A stretch of 64,000 nt of DNA from NCBI RefSeq assembly GCF_026151345.1, contig NZ_JAMQPR010000001.1, forward strand, positions 2,357,176 through 2,421,175. The letters are read 5' to 3'. Shown piece after piece: positions 36,338 to 46,966 of the stretch. The stretch comes from Leptospira paudalimensis. Lineage in GTDB: Bacteria > Spirochaetota > Leptospiria > Leptospirales > Leptospiraceae. A model generated the notes under the pieces. That model saw only the letters and a program-made list of their open reading frames with translations. It was not told the origin of the DNA and did no database searches. The position numbers and the translations under genes are program-made. Each line of letters starts with the position of its first letter. Position 1 is the first letter of the stretch.

Positions 36338-36448
36338 TTGTTGAACCACCTTGTATCAAAATGGGGTAAATCTTTCTATCGACTGGTCTCAAAAAAGATG
36401 GGAAAATTTCATTGACTCAGGTGTTACAAACTGAATCCATTTTCTCTT

Positions 36449-36862
36449 ATGCCTACAGAAATTACAATAAGCGCGTCCATCACTTCCGATCGAAAAAAAG
36501 TTTGGGAATATTATACAAACGCATCTCACATTACATCTTGGAATTTTGCAGATCCCTCTTGGCATTGTCCAGCTGCAAAAGTGGATTTAGTATCGGGAGG
36601 AAAGTATTTTGCAAGGATGGAAGCAAAAGATGGAAGTTTTGGATTCGATTTTGAAGCCATTTTCGATGAAGTGAAAGATTTTCAATCATTGTCATACACA
36701 ATGCCTGACGGACGAAAGGTGAAGGTTCAATTTTTGGAAAAATCTCCCAATACAGAAGTGGTTGTTGTTTTTGATGCAGAGAATGAAAATCCAGTGGAAA
36801 TGCAAAAAGATGGATGGCAATCAATCTTAAATAATTTCAAACACTATGTTGAAACAAATTAA
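36449..36862 (+). CDS. SRPBCC/AHSA1-like protein
   Basis: A 137-residue START-superfamily protein. It begins EITISASITSDRKKVWEYYTNASHITSWNFA, typical of AHSA1-type domains, and ends in an amphipathic helix (KDGWQSILNNFKHYVETN). The fold makes a hydrophobic cavity used for ligand binding or as an Hsp90 co-chaperone; most bacterial members have no known function. It is monocistronic and divergent from the lipoprotein upstream. Confidence 0.88.
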   Translation: MPTEITISASITSDRKKVWEYYTNASHITSWNFADPSWHCPAAKVDLVSGGKYFARMEAKDGSFGFDFEAIFDEVKDFQSLSYTMPDGRKVKVQFLEKSPNTEVVVVFDAENENPVEMQKDGWQSILNNFKHYVETN

Positions 36863-36909
36863 AAATTGATTCCTGTTTCATTTACAACTAACTACCCTTA
36901 GTTGAAGAC

Positions 36910-36945
36910 AAAAACCAACAATCCAATTCTCCTTTGGATTGTTGG
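36910..36945 (-). terminator. Intrinsic terminator of the metallo-hydrolase gene
   Basis: CCAACAATCCAA (36915-36926) and TTGGATTGTTGG (36934-36945) form a perfect 12-bp stem with a 7-nt loop. On the minus strand it is followed by TTTTT (complement of 36910-36914). It lies 11 bp beyond the stop at 36956. Confidence 0.9.
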
Positions 36946-36955
36946 ACAAAGAAAC

Positions 36956-38074
36956 TCAATCGGTTTCTATGTATTTTTTCCACCACCGTTCCAAAAGATT
37001 TGGTTCTTTTAGTTTTACCAACTGTCCAAATTTTGGAGTCATCAAATCAATGTTATACTTTTTTGATTCTCTTTCAATGTTTTCAGCAGGTTCATACCAA
37101 CTATGAAGGGATAAATTAAACATTCCCCAATGGACAGGCACCAATCGTTTTCCCTTTAAATCCAAATGTGCTTTTGCAGTTTGTTCTGGTAAAACATGAA
37201 CCGCTTCCCACATAGGATTGTATTGTCCATTTTCAATAAAGGTCAAATCAAAGGGACCGTATGTATCTCCGATTTGTTTGAAGTGGATATCGTAACCAGA
37301 ATCCCCACTAAAATAAAATCGTTCTTTTTCACCAATCACTGTCCAAGAAGACCAAAGGGTTTGGTTTCCATTCATCCCTCTCCTACCAGAAAAATGTTGG
37401 GCAGGTGTACAAACGATTTGAATTTTTCCTATGGAAAACTTTTCCCACCAATCAAGTTCTGTGAACCGATCTTCAGGTATCCCCCATTCTTTTAAGTGGG
37501 ATGTAACACCGAGTGGAGTTAGAAAACGAGTTTCTTTGGATTTAAAAAAATCGATCGTTTCCATATCCAAATGATCGTAATGGTCATGCGAGATAATGAT
37601 ATAATCGATTTTTGGTAATTCTTCTAATTTCACAACAGCATCCTGGAATCGTTTGACCATAATGGCAAAGGGTGCTGCTGACCCAGAAAAAACTGGATCA
37701 AAAAGTAAAATGGTTCCTTCTATGTTCACAAGGAATGTAGAATGCCCAAACCAAATAAATTTGATACTTTCGTCAGGTTTTAAAAATTCCTGAAAGTTTG
37801 GTTTTTCTTCAGGTAATTTTACGGAAGGTTTCTGGTATTTGTCACCACCAAACATAAACTTAACGAAAAGAGAAAAGAAGTTTTGACCTTCCCTCATTTT
37901 CTCCAGTACATCTGGCCGTCGATTGACGAACTGTTCGCGTGAATGATCGTAATGAGTTGATTTTTGAATCAATTCCTTATGGGAACCTTCTGGGTCTTTT
38001 CCAAACGCCTTACATTGGAAAAATGAAATTGAAAATAAAACGACGATTGATAAGGATATGAGAATTGTTGGCAA
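36956..38074 (-). CDS. Metallo-beta-lactamase-fold hydrolase, UlaG/NAPE-PLD-like, lipoprotein
   Basis: A 372-residue exported hydrolase. A signal peptide with FFQC lipobox precedes the metallo-beta-lactamase core: FGHSTFLVNIEG, IISHDHYDHLD (HxHxDH), TPAQHFSGR, and FSGDSGYD. The family cleaves phosphodiester or lactone bonds; NAPE-PLD-like members act on phospholipids. I preferred TTG 38074, which has TTGGAGA upstream and gives a compact signal peptide. A TTG at 38137, 2 bp after the previous stop, is the alternative. Confidence 0.85.
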   Translation of the reverse strand: MPTILISLSIVVLFSISFFQCKAFGKDPEGSHKELIQKSTHYDHSREQFVNRRPDVLEKMREGQNFFSLFVKFMFGGDKYQKPSVKLPEEKPNFQEFLKPDESIKFIWFGHSTFLVNIEGTILLFDPVFSGSAAPFAIMVKRFQDAVVKLEELPKIDYIIISHDHYDHLDMETIDFFKSKETRFLTPLGVTSHLKEWGIPEDRFTELDWWEKFSIGKIQIVCTPAQHFSGRRGMNGNQTLWSSWTVIGEKERFYFSGDSGYDIHFKQIGDTYGPFDLTFIENGQYNPMWEAVHVLPEQTAKAHLDLKGKRLVPVHWGMFNLSLHSWYEPAENIERESKKYNIDLMTPKFGQLVKLKEPNLLERWWKKYIETD

Positions 38075-38139
38075 AGAAGTTTCTCCAAACACAGCTGTTT
38101 CAATTAGACATATTGTATTCGGAAAAAATGATTTCAAAC

Positions 38140-38922
38140 TTATCTTGTCAGAATTTTTAAATTTTCTTTAGCCTTTTCATACCAAAACCCAGATTTTTGC
38201 ATTTCCAAAATGGATCTCAAAAACTGAATTTCTGCTGATTTTTGATTTTTGCCAAACTGAGGATCAAAAATTATTTTTTCCTGAACGGGATCAATCCGTC
38301 TCTGGTAGAACTCCGAATTGTCCGAGATTCGATTGAATTCAATGGTAAAACTCGAAGTGCCAGAAATTTGATTTGTTTTGATCGTAAAAATTCCTAGAAA
38401 AACAATCTCTCCTGGTTTCCCTTTGATTTTCAATGTATTGGCACTTTTGAAAGGGTTTAGCATTGAACTCATATTGATTCTACATTTATCTCCGCAAGCC
38501 CGAGTCCAATTCAATTCCCTAATTAAATATTCTTTGTCACCATCTAACTTGTTTGGATTAAAAATTGATTTTTTAGGATGATTGGAAAATGAAATATAAG
38601 ATTCTTTTTCTTCTTCAAAATAATGAAAAGAAGTTTTGATATAAGAACCTCTGTAGATGTCTAGAGATGGATTTAGTTCTACAATCTCGTCTATCTTTAC
38701 ATTTTCCCCTGATAACGGTTGTAAGCTAACATAACTAACTGCAATCGCAAGATCATTTCGCTCAGTCTCATCTAATAATAAAAAACCGATTAGAGTGTTT
38801 TTTGACTCTGATTTTGAATCACTCGGATCAAATAGTCGTTCTGTTGTCGCTTTACACCCTACAGAAATCAATATATACGCGAGAAATAGAATTAAGACAG
38901 ATGTTATACGGTAAAATGCCAT
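38140..38922 (-). CDS. Predicted lipoprotein, function unknown
   Basis: A 260-residue predicted lipoprotein (lipobox ISVGC). The mature part has no recognised domain; it is mixed alpha/beta and contains a CxxxC (CGDKC) in the middle. The ATG at 38920-38922 overlaps a perfect 17-bp inverted repeat. The stop is 2 bp before the alternative start of the metallo-hydrolase, so the two are co-transcribed. Confidence 0.75.
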   Translation of the reverse strand: MAFYRITSVLILFLAYILISVGCKATTERLFDPSDSKSESKNTLIGFLLLDETERNDLAIAVSYVSLQPLSGENVKIDEIVELNPSLDIYRGSYIKTSFHYFEEEKESYISFSNHPKKSIFNPNKLDGDKEYLIRELNWTRACGDKCRINMSSMLNPFKSANTLKIKGKPGEIVFLGIFTIKTNQISGTSSFTIEFNRISDNSEFYQRRIDPVQEKIIFDPQFGKNQKSAEIQFLRSILEMQKSGFWYEKAKENLKILTR

Positions 38923-38936
38923 AGTAGAATACTATG
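38920..38936. repeat. Perfect inverted repeat CATAGTA-GAA-TACTATG in a divergent promoter region
   Basis: 7-bp arms with a 3-bp spacer, overlapping the start codon of the minus-strand lipoprotein gene and lying 44-68 bp from the plus-strand start. It could be an operator shared by both genes, or a hairpin near the minus-strand translation start. Confidence 0.5.
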
Positions 38937-39003
38937 TTTTGTAAATTAGTGGTGTCAAGAAAAAATAACTTGCCATTAGGTGGGAAGAATACATTCTTTG
39001 GCG

Positions 39004-39573
39004 ATGCGTTCTAGAGTCAGATTCTATTTTTACATACTTTGTTTATTAACCATTAACAACTGCATGACGTTTGCTGAAAATTTATCAGACGTAGACACAA
39101 AATTCATCCTGTCCTTAAAACAAAACCCATCCCAAAAATCCATTACCATTTACAACCCATCTACAATAGACCATCCAAAAATTGTCATCAATGAAGGAAA
39201 ACTACTACAAAAAGCATTTGAAACAGCTGGTTATTTCAAATCAGTCAAAGTTGGATATAAAGATGATGAAGTTTTTGCTTTAGTGTTTCTAACCAGAAAA
39301 CATGAAGAAGGCATTGGTGTTTGGATCACGGGACTATCATTTGGAATCTTACCGAGTATCACTTATGAAACGATCACGACAGAAGTAAGCATTCGTAATC
39401 AAGAAACTGGAAAAGCTAATAATTATAGAAGGGAATCAAAATTCAAAATATATAATGGATGGATATTTTTACCACTCTGGCCCTTTTTCCTCGAAAATCC
39501 AGAAATGCAAAATTTATTGAATCACCAAATCCATTCCATCCTAAAAGAAGCAAAGTTAGATGGAACCATCTAA
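39004..39573 (+). CDS. Predicted lipoprotein, function unknown
   Basis: A 189-residue predicted lipoprotein. The first ATG is at 39004 and gives RFYFYILCLLTINNC as signal and lipobox; GTG 38980 or TTG 38998 are in-frame alternatives, with GGTGGGAAG at 38979-38987. The mature part has no recognised family: an N-terminal alpha/beta segment (FETAGYFKSVKVGYKDDEVFALVFL), then a hydrophobic hairpin (WITGLSFGILPSITYE, IFLPLWPFFLE). Its terminator overlaps the end of the convergent gene. Confidence 0.73.
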   Translation: MRSRVRFYFYILCLLTINNCMTFAENLSDVDTKFILSLKQNPSQKSITIYNPSTIDHPKIVINEGKLLQKAFETAGYFKSVKVGYKDDEVFALVFLTRKHEEGIGVWITGLSFGILPSITYETITTEVSIRNQETGKANNYRRESKFKIYNGWIFLPLWPFFLENPEMQNLLNHQIHSILKEAKLDGTI

Positions 39574-39600
39574 CTTTACATTTCAATCAATTTTAATGGC

Positions 39601-39636
39601 AAATAATACTAGAAACGACTGTATTATTTTTTTTCT
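39601..39636 (+). terminator. Intrinsic terminator after the 39.0-39.6 kb lipoprotein gene
   Basis: AAATAATAC (39601-39609) and GTATTATTT (39621-39629) form a 9-bp stem with an 11-nt loop followed by a run of T. It starts 28 bp after the stop and overlaps the last codons of the convergent gene. Confidence 0.75.
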
Positions 39637-41213
39637 TCTTTGACTTTGATTCCGTAAAACCCTTCTTTTCTTCCTATCCAAAACAATCGATCCATTTGGT
39701 CTTCTGTCATCATACGTTTGTTAAAGGTTTCTGAGTAAAAATCCCACTCTGTATTTCCTTGGTAATCCCGAGGCCACTCTTTTCTCCTTTGGTAAGGGTG
39801 GTCTTTTTTAGGGAAATTGGATTTGTGGTATGCCCATTCCAAAACATGGAATAATTCATGGTAAATGAAAATGGGATGGTTGGCATGATTTCCACTTGCG
39901 ATACTTTTATTGGAATCCGAAAGGATGGTCAGTCTCACTTCTGGATCAGTATCAGTTCCATAGTTCCATTCTGTGCCTCCCCCATTCGTAATGAGTACTC
40001 GATTAGGTTGTTTCACACCTGGCCAAACAACAACCACTCCATCACTTGATTTGATTTGATCCAGTATGTCCTTTGAAAGGGCTGGTTGGATGGATTCAAT
40101 CGAAGGTTGCATCACAAAACGAAAGGATTCATCTCGAAAATTTGTGGAAGTGATTTCTGAATTGGTTCGTATCACTTCATAATCCCAATGGATTCCCTTC
40201 GATACATCTTCGAATGAATCTCGAAAGTAAATAAAACTTAATAATAAATCAGATAAATCTTTTTCCGACAAGTCTGTATCCATATTTCCATAGGAACTCA
40301 ATTGATTTGGTAATGGATCTTTGAATCGTGTGCGAGGGACTACCAAAAAAATCATCTTTAAATTTCTACGAGGTTCTTCTTTCAATTTTTTTGTTCGAAA
40401 TTGTAATGCCTTGTATTTAATGAAAAGTTGATCTCGTAAAAAATTCCAATATGAGGTTACTTGGGCATCCATATCTGGGTATAACATTGATATGGTATCA
40501 AAAGCGTAATTGTATTTCCCTTTTTTTACATATTCATCAGTGAGTAAGGAAGTATTCCAAGCGATTGCTGGTATGAGTGCATTGGACAATTTATCTTTGA
40601 ACAGGTTATTCTGAAATAGTTCATGCCATTTTTCCCTTTCGTCCATTGTGATTTCAGAATCGATAAACAGGTCACCGATATTATAACCAGTATTCATGGC
40701 AGCATCTTTTCCTGATAATGAGGAGAGACCTTCAAATAAAAATTCCCTTGCCTTTAACCTTTCATTTAACTTCATATAGGCGATAGTTAATACATTTATC
40801 AACAATCCATAATTGGCATCTCCAATTTTTTCCCTAGCTTTCGGAATGACCTTCGGGATGAGGGAAACCATTTCAGGATAACGCTCATCATGATTGAGAC
40901 ACCAGATTGCAGTTGTCAAAGTAGATGGTTCTTCTTCAGGAACGAGTAAAACATGTTGGTTTGCACTCTTAATACATTCGTCTGGCCATTTGCCTTTTTT
41001 ACTCGCCAATTGAGAAGAAGAAGCCAATCGAAGCCACCAACCAAAACTATCTTTTGGATCCGATTGGACAATCTTTTCCGATAGTTTGAATGCAGAAAGG
41101 TAATCTTGTTTTTTTAAAAATTGGTCTGCTTGGTTCCAAGTCACTTGGTCAACTGCTAATAGTGAAGAAAAGGAAAGACAAATTAACAAACATAGATATT
41201 TCTTTTGGTTCAT
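39624..41213 (-). CDS. Exported TPR protein with HExxH metalloprotease-like motif
   Basis: A 529-residue protein with a signal peptide (ends LLAVD). Residues 25-280 are helical and repeat-like (WNQADQFLKKQDYLSAFKLSEKIVQSDPKD), consistent with TPRs. The C-terminal third contains FIYHELFHVLEWAYHKS, a gluzincin-type HExxH zinc motif, followed by TEWDFYSETF whose Glu could be the third ligand. Known family not identified. It could be a secreted protease, or a scaffold with a residual metal site. Confidence 0.8.
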   Translation of the reverse strand: MNQKKYLCLLICLSFSSLLAVDQVTWNQADQFLKKQDYLSAFKLSEKIVQSDPKDSFGWWLRLASSSQLASKKGKWPDECIKSANQHVLLVPEEEPSTLTTAIWCLNHDERYPEMVSLIPKVIPKAREKIGDANYGLLINVLTIAYMKLNERLKAREFLFEGLSSLSGKDAAMNTGYNIGDLFIDSEITMDEREKWHELFQNNLFKDKLSNALIPAIAWNTSLLTDEYVKKGKYNYAFDTISMLYPDMDAQVTSYWNFLRDQLFIKYKALQFRTKKLKEEPRRNLKMIFLVVPRTRFKDPLPNQLSSYGNMDTDLSEKDLSDLLLSFIYFRDSFEDVSKGIHWDYEVIRTNSEITSTNFRDESFRFVMQPSIESIQPALSKDILDQIKSSDGVVVVWPGVKQPNRVLITNGGGTEWNYGTDTDPEVRLTILSDSNKSIASGNHANHPIFIYHELFHVLEWAYHKSNFPKKDHPYQRRKEWPRDYQGNTEWDFYSETFNKRMMTEDQMDRLFWIGRKEGFYGIKVKEEKK

Positions 41214-41273
41214 CGAATCACCTCGGGCAATCGAAACATAGAGTCTTTATTATTTTCAAAAAGAATCAATCGT

Positions 41274-42230
41274 TTATTTTTGTTCTTTGGATACGATTCT
41301 TTCTTGGTGGCCTGGATAAATGTATTTGGTTTTTTGATAAGTTGCAATGCCCTTTAAAGTATCCAAACTCAGACGATTCAACTTTGGATCTGTTGTAAAT
41401 GTTCCTGGGATTATATTTTCTAACCAACCAAAACGAGTATGGCAAGTATCACCTAAAACCAAATGACCACCATCTTTGGAAGGGATAAAGAATGCTAAAC
41501 TTCCCCTTGTATGACCCGGAACAGAGATGATAAAAAAACTTTGGTCTCCAAAAAAATCAAAAACAAAAGTACCAGAATTCACATCACCAAAATCAAGTTG
41601 TAATAAATTTGGATTTTCTCCTAACAAACGATTGGTAGAGCCTTGTACAATAACATTGATGAATTGTGAATGGTCCATCTCACCTGGACCAACATAAAAA
41701 GGAATGTTTTGGTCTAACTCACTGGCACCCATAACATGATCCAGGTGTAAGTGTGTAAAAAAGATTCCCTTCAATTGGATTTTATTTTTTTCTAAATAAC
41801 TCTTTGTTGTTTCATAGACCTTTAATTTATCAAAATTCATTTGAGAGGCAACAATGGAATTGACCGGAACTTGGTCTTTCCCTTTTGTAAAACTTTCCCC
41901 GATCCCAGAATCGATCATAAAGGTTCCATATTTTGGGTGTTTGACCAAATAAAAATAAATTGAAATTGGTTCTAGTTTGTCTGTTAGATTGGCAAGTTTG
42001 GATTTTGGATCCTCTAAATCCAATAAACCGGCAAGTGGCACTTCCCAATCAGCAGCCTTAATGGTTTGGAAATCGACATATGTCTTTGGTTTGATGGGAA
42101 GTGTAAATGGTTGGTTAGAGGAAATGATGGTATAATTTTTGTAAGTATGTGAACTCACATGGCAATGTGAAAAAAATAAGGTTAAAAAAAGGAAAGGAAA
42201 GAATCGTAGGACCGTTTGGATTTGTTTCAT
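41274..42230 (-). CDS. Metallo-beta-lactamase-fold lipoprotein, lactonase-like
   Basis: A 318-residue predicted lipoprotein (lipobox FFSHC). The metallo-beta-lactamase core is FFTHLHLDHVMGASEL (HxHxDH), followed by SVPGHTRGSLAFFIP and VLGDTCHTRFGW. The order of motifs matches AHL-lactonase/glyoxalase II-like enzymes. Being periplasmic or surface-anchored, it could act on an external lactone or ester. It lies 60 bp upstream of the HExxH gene on the same strand. Confidence 0.85.
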   Translation of the reverse strand: MKQIQTVLRFFPFLFLTLFFSHCHVSSHTYKNYTIISSNQPFTLPIKPKTYVDFQTIKAADWEVPLAGLLDLEDPKSKLANLTDKLEPISIYFYLVKHPKYGTFMIDSGIGESFTKGKDQVPVNSIVASQMNFDKLKVYETTKSYLEKNKIQLKGIFFTHLHLDHVMGASELDQNIPFYVGPGEMDHSQFINVIVQGSTNRLLGENPNLLQLDFGDVNSGTFVFDFFGDQSFFIISVPGHTRGSLAFFIPSKDGGHLVLGDTCHTRFGWLENIIPGTFTTDPKLNRLSLDTLKGIATYQKTKYIYPGHQERIVSKEQK

Positions 42231-42668
42231 CAGAAGATTACCTCTTTTGACTCAATTTCAACTCGATCCTAAAAATTGTAAAATACATCTTGAGATAAAA
42301 GGTGAGATTCCTTTTACTCACAAAGGTTTCAATGTGGCTTAGAAATTCTTTTAAGTTTAATGTTAAGTCACTGTGGCTCGCAAGATAAAAATACTTTGTA
42401 AGCCATCCTATCAAGCACTCAATATACCACATGTAGTGTTAGATACGTAAAAGTTTTAAAACAATACATACGTTAGGAAATTGAATTTGATTTTCATTTC
42501 GATAATCTAATCCTATACAAATTGATTGCTAAGTAAAATTCATTACAATTTAACTTGAAGTCTCGAAGTTCGGATAAGTTCTAATCAGTTGTAGTATTTA
42601 AAATTGTAAGAGCTACCTTATTATTTATTTTACTCGCGAAAAATGAATAGTGTCTAACCTGTGGTTAT
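42231..42668. other. 438-bp intergenic region, divergent promoters
   Basis: AT-rich sequence separating two divergent lipoprotein genes. One minus-strand frame (42238-42432) is open but has no signal sequence or recognisable product and is probably spurious. I see no tRNA, terminator or clear promoter box. A small GTGAG/CTCAC hairpin is present at about 42301-42320. It probably carries the promoters and 5' leaders of both genes. Confidence 0.6.
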
Positions 42669-45011
42669 ATGCATTTTTACTCTCGTTTTACTTTTTTCTT
42701 TGTTATCTTTTGTTTAGCCATTGGATGTAAAGTTTCTGAATTAAATAATGCATGTGATCCTAGTTCCAAATCTTTTTTAACATTCTTACTCATCAAAAAT
42801 GTAGCGAATGATCGTTCTCCAAGTTGTGTTCCTTATATCGACAGGAATGAACCAAATTTTGTAAGTTATGGTGTGTTTACTACAGGTAGCCCAGCAGAAG
42901 TTGTAACAGCCACTATCTCAAAAGGGAAAATTTATATTGGTGGTCTCTTTGACCAAATTGCTGCAACTACTGGTGGTGGTGCCTTTATCTGGAGTGATTC
43001 CAGTATCCCTATTGCTTCCACGTATTGCCCTCAACTTGATGTTTTTGATGAGGTAGGTTCCACTTATGGAACGATCAACCATGCCGTTTTAGACCAAGAA
43101 GGTAACCTCTATATACTTGGGAAATTCACACACATACAAGGTATTCCAAGAAATAATATAGCAAAAATCAATCAAAAATGCCAACTAGATTTACGTTTTG
43201 ATGCCAGACTAAATACTTCGAGTTCTATATTTTATGATTTAATTTATTTAGATGGAAGGATCTTCTTCTCGGGTGATTTCCAAACTTCAAATGGACCGAT
43301 TACAAACTTTCCATCTCCAACAAACAGAGAACATATTGCTTCCATCAATGCAACTACTGGGGTAATCGATTCCTGGGCACCAAATGTTTCTGGAACTGAT
43401 GTAAAATCACTTGTTACTGACGGAACTTATATTTATATAGGAGGAAGTTTTACGGCTGTTAATGGAAATGGAGCAGGAAATTTAGGTAAACTTCATAAAG
43501 ATAACGGAAACACATTTTATCCGATCGTAGATACAAACGGTTCGGTGAATACTTTGTTATTAAAAGATGGAACATTATATGTGGGCGGAGTATTTTCTTC
43601 TCTTAATGCCGGTACTGTAACACGATCAAAACTCGCGGCAATAGACTTAACTACCAACACAGTTACATCCTCTTTCAGTAGTTTGTTAATTTCAGGAAAT
43701 GCTGTATTTGACCTCGCAATTTACAAAGACCAATTGTTCGTAGCTGGAGAAATATCGACACCAAGACTTGGAATTTTCAAAGTAGATTTATCGGGAAATC
43801 TGCAACCTTCCAATTATAATTTAGATGGTGTGTATGCAAATGTTTATAAATTATCTATCGTAGATGACAAACTCTATGCATTTGGATTTTTTGAATCAGT
43901 TAGAAACTTAGAAAGAAAATATTTTTTCCAATTGAATATAGAAACTGATGAAGTAACTTCTTTTGATCCTAGATTATTTAATTTAAATTTTGAATTCCAA
44001 GGTGTAGCTTTAAAACTAAAAGAGAATGTTCTCTTTTTGGGAGGTGGGTACGGAGCCATTGATACAAGGACTAGAAATTATTTTGCAGAATTGGATTTAG
44101 CGACAGGTACTCCAACCGATTGGGATCCAAATCCAAATGATATAGTGACTCAAATGCTCGCCGTAGACAATAAACTCTATCTTCATGGACAATTCACGTC
44201 AATTGTCAACACAACACGCCAATCAACTGCTGCTTTTCAATTAGATACAAAAACTTTATTAACTTGGAATCCAATCTTTCCTGCATCTTCTATTGAAACA
44301 ATGATCTTCCATAAAGATTCAATTTATGCTTCGGGGAATTTTACAACTCTCAATTCGATTCCTGTGAATCGAATTGTTAAACTTGATTCAATTGAAAGTG
44401 GTTTTGATGCCAATTTTCTTCCCAATCCAAATAATACCGTAAGATCATTACTAATATGGGAAGAAGAACTTTTGGCTTCAGGTCAATTCACAACTTTTTC
44501 AAATCCAGCAGTTCACCTAGCAAAAATAAATCGTTTCAATGGAACATTTATAAAAACACATACCGACAGTTTCACTTCCAATTTTTCTGCTTATTCCATA
44601 TTTGTTTCCGACAATCGTTTGATTATGAGCGGACAATACCAAACTACTTCACCTTATCCAGGAAATAGTTTATCCTACTACCAACTTCCTGATTTAACTT
44701 CTATCCAAACAAATGGAACATTGGCTACTGCTTCCGAATTCGTTCGTTCGATTGACCAAAATGAAAACAAAATATACTTAGGTGGTTTAATCAGTACAGT
44801 ATCCGGTGCACAAAGAGTTGGAATTTTTTCACAAAATCGAAGTGACTTAACTTTGAATAGTTGGGATCCAAAATTCCAAGTAGGATCAACTGTAAGAAAA
44901 GTAATTTCGAATGGGAACTCAATTTATGTTTTTGGGAACATTACGAATCCCAACAAACGTTATAGAGCAGGTCTTGTCAAATTAGACAAAGACTCTGCTT
45001 TTTTATACTAA
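42669..45011 (+). CDS. Large beta-propeller lipoprotein (delta-60/DUF5122-like repeats)
   Basis: A 780-residue predicted lipoprotein (lipobox AIGC) with about eleven or twelve imperfect repeats of 50-65 residues. Each has a strand pattern like [12 protein letters not shown] or [11 protein letters not shown], then a small linker such as [10 protein letters not shown] and WDPNPN. This is the delta-60/DUF5122 beta-propeller pattern, often found in large secreted or surface proteins. No catalytic motif is visible. It converges with the chemoreceptor gene, overlapping by 4 bp. Confidence 0.85.
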   Translation: MHFYSRFTFFFVIFCLAIGCKVSELNNACDPSSKSFLTFLLIKNVANDRSPSCVPYIDRNEPNFVSYGVFTTGSPAEVVTATISKGKIYIGGLFDQIAATTGGGAFIWSDSSIPIASTYCPQLDVFDEVGSTYGTINHAVLDQEGNLYILGKFTHIQGIPRNNIAKINQKCQLDLRFDARLNTSSSIFYDLIYLDGRIFFSGDFQTSNGPITNFPSPTNREHIASINATTGVIDSWAPNVSGTDVKSLVTDGTYIYIGGSFTAVNGNGAGNLGKLHKDNGNTFYPIVDTNGSVNTLLLKDGTLYVGGVFSSLNAGTVTRSKLAAIDLTTNTVTSSFSSLLISGNAVFDLAIYKDQLFVAGEISTPRLGIFKVDLSGNLQPSNYNLDGVYANVYKLSIVDDKLYAFGFFESVRNLERKYFFQLNIETDEVTSFDPRLFNLNFEFQGVALKLKENVLFLGGGYGAIDTRTRNYFAELDLATGTPTDWDPNPNDIVTQMLAVDNKLYLHGQFTSIVNTTRQSTAAFQLDTKTLLTWNPIFPASSIETMIFHKDSIYASGNFTTLNSIPVNRIVKLDSIESGFDANFLPNPNNTVRSLLIWEEELLASGQFTTFSNPAVHLAKINRFNGTFIKTHTDSFTSNFSAYSIFVSDNRLIMSGQYQTTSPYPGNSLSYYQLPDLTSIQTNGTLATASEFVRSIDQNENKIYLGGLISTVSGAQRVGIFSQNRSDLTLNSWDPKFQVGSTVRKVISNGNSIYVFGNITNPNKRYRAGLVKLDKDSAFLY

Positions 45012-46696
45012 GCCAACCATTTCCAAGCTGATTCCATATTGGGAACCGACTTCATTTCCACAAGTCCAGTTTTTAATGTGGTGTCTTCAATGGAAATGGC
45101 AGACAAAGCTGATTCTGGCAATACAACTGCCATTTTACGAAGTGTAGAATTACTTGCTTTCGGAAACCATTCAAGGTTAACCCAATCTTGCCCTGATTTT
45201 GAAACCAAACCAATTTGTCTTGTGTCAGCCAACCATTTTGATATTTTCCACTTTTCAATGATTTCCAAAGCTTTTAAGAGAATGGATTTGTATCCTTCGT
45301 CTGAGTAATTTGGTTTCCACACAACTTCAATTAAATGATGATTGGGTACATAGTAAATGTCTCCAATTTCAGATGAATATTCTATTCTATGAGTTTTTGG
45401 ATCCCTAAAAAAATCATTCTGATGGGAAACAGTTGCATTGGTTTTAAAAAGATTCACCATAGAAATCAATTTCTCTGTCGCATTGCTAAATTGATTGAGG
45501 TTATCTGCCAAAAATTCACTTTGTTCGGAATTTTTAAATGAGATCTCACTGATGGACGATACAGAAACCATTACTTCGTTTGTTGCCGTTTTGTGTTCAT
45601 TAACTGCATTTTTAATTTCATCAGATCTTTCTTTTACAAATTGAGCTAGATTAAAAAGTTTTCCTTCCACATTCTTTTGAGATATAATTGCATTCTTAAC
45701 TTCTTCAATATGACTTGAAATGACATCAATGGTGCCAATGATGGATTGGATTTCGGAAGTTGTAGAATCAATTCTTTCTCTTCCCAACTCAACATCCTTT
45801 TGGTTTTTCTTAATTAGAAGATCGATACTTTTTACTGCGTTAGCTGTTCTTTCTGCTAACTTAGAAACTTCATCGGCAACAACAGCAAATCCCCTTCCAG
45901 CATCTCCTGCTCTTGCTGCTTCTATGGAAGCATTTAATGCTAACATATTCACTTGTTCACTAATTTTATTAATGATATCAACTGTACGAGAAATTTCTGT
46001 AGAGCTGGATGTAAGATTTTCCATCGCATCATTCATGAGTTTCAATGAAGTTTTTCCAGATTCTGCTTTTTCAATGATCACTTGGATAGAAGTCAAAGTT
46101 TCATTTACTGTGTCAGCAGTTTCATCAATGGCAGTAGACAGAGATTCTACTTTTTCTTTTAGATCAGACATACTATCTTTGTTTTCATTTGCAATATTGG
46201 AAATGGATGTTGCCACACCAGATATTTCCTCAATCGATGCGGATACCTCTTCTGTTGCTGCTGACTGAGATTGCAAATTTAATGCAAACTCACTCGTAAT
46301 TTTTTTCATCTCAAGTGATTCATTCGATAGAGTTGATGCTGAAGATTTAATGTGTTGGATCAGCTCACTTTGAGCTAAAATCATACGATGAAAACTATGA
46401 TAAAAATCTTTAAAGATATCATTTTTATTATACTGAATCTGGACTCCTAAATTCCCCAAACCAACTTCTTTAAAAGCAGATTCCAGTTTCATAAAAATGG
46501 AAGTGATCCAATTTCCAAAAACAATCCCAATAAAAAAACTAACGGGAGTTATAATTACAAGAGTAAATCCAATTTGGATTAAAAATTGATCCTCAAAATT
46601 CTGCATCAGATGCAGTGATAAAAAAGTCCCAAGGGAACATAATATCCCGAACGCTAAAAAACTAAGGAGGAAGTATATTTTGAGTATCGTTTGCAT
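45008..46696 (-). CDS. Methyl-accepting chemotaxis protein with C-terminal STAS-like domain
   Basis: A 562-residue chemoreceptor. Two N-terminal membrane helices (about 5-30, 38-62) have almost no periplasmic loop, so sensing is likely within the membrane or cytoplasm. The signalling hairpin tip (about 255-290) is [20 protein letters not shown] followed by [14 protein letters not shown]. The C-terminal 135 residues form a separate alpha/beta domain ([60 protein letters not shown]) resembling a SpoIIAA/STAS-like module. That fusion is unusual for a chemoreceptor. It is divergent from the kinase-SpoIIE gene. Confidence 0.87.
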   Translation of the reverse strand: MQTILKIYFLLSFLAFGILCSLGTFLSLHLMQNFEDQFLIQIGFTLVIITPVSFFIGIVFGNWITSIFMKLESAFKEVGLGNLGVQIQYNKNDIFKDFYHSFHRMILAQSELIQHIKSSASTLSNESLEMKKITSEFALNLQSQSAATEEVSASIEEISGVATSISNIANENKDSMSDLKEKVESLSTAIDETADTVNETLTSIQVIIEKAESGKTSLKLMNDAMENLTSSSTEISRTVDIINKISEQVNMLALNASIEAARAGDAGRGFAVVADEVSKLAERTANAVKSIDLLIKKNQKDVELGRERIDSTTSEIQSIIGTIDVISSHIEEVKNAIISQKNVEGKLFNLAQFVKERSDEIKNAVNEHKTATNEVMVSVSSISEISFKNSEQSEFLADNLNQFSNATEKLISMVNLFKTNATVSHQNDFFRDPKTHRIEYSSEIGDIYYVPNHHLIEVVWKPNYSDEGYKSILLKALEIIEKWKISKWLADTRQIGLVSKSGQDWVNLEWFPKASNSTLRKMAVVLPESALSAISIEDTTLKTGLVEMKSVPNMESAWKWLA

Positions 46697-46966
46697 ATCC
46701 TATACTACGACTAAAATTTCAGTGCTCTCGTAACGAGTATAATTTTTACTCTGAGCTAAAAATAATTGGGAAGGAATCGAATTCTTTAGGAGAAATGCGA
46801 ATACAGTTTCTCCCTATCCCTGTTACTATAAAGATTGGATCGGCATGAAATTGGTGGCCACACCCATTCGATCTGGATTACAGAATCCTTTACTTGACTC
46901 ATTTCCCGTAAATCATCAGACGGAATTCTTGACTTCCCACACTCAATCTGATTCATTTTTTCCAAC
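46697..46966. other. 270-bp divergent intergenic region
   Basis: It separates the chemoreceptor and the kinase-REC-SpoIIE genes. A TATAAT occurs at 46738-46743 without a matching -35 box. A minus-strand frame of 60 codons (46786-46968) shows no recognisable features. No terminator is seen; the region presumably carries both promoters. Confidence 0.5.

Noticed and set aside
42238..42432. Minus-strand frame of 64 codons in the 42.2-42.7 kb gap
   Set aside because: No similarity or start signals; composition resembles noncoding AT-rich DNA.
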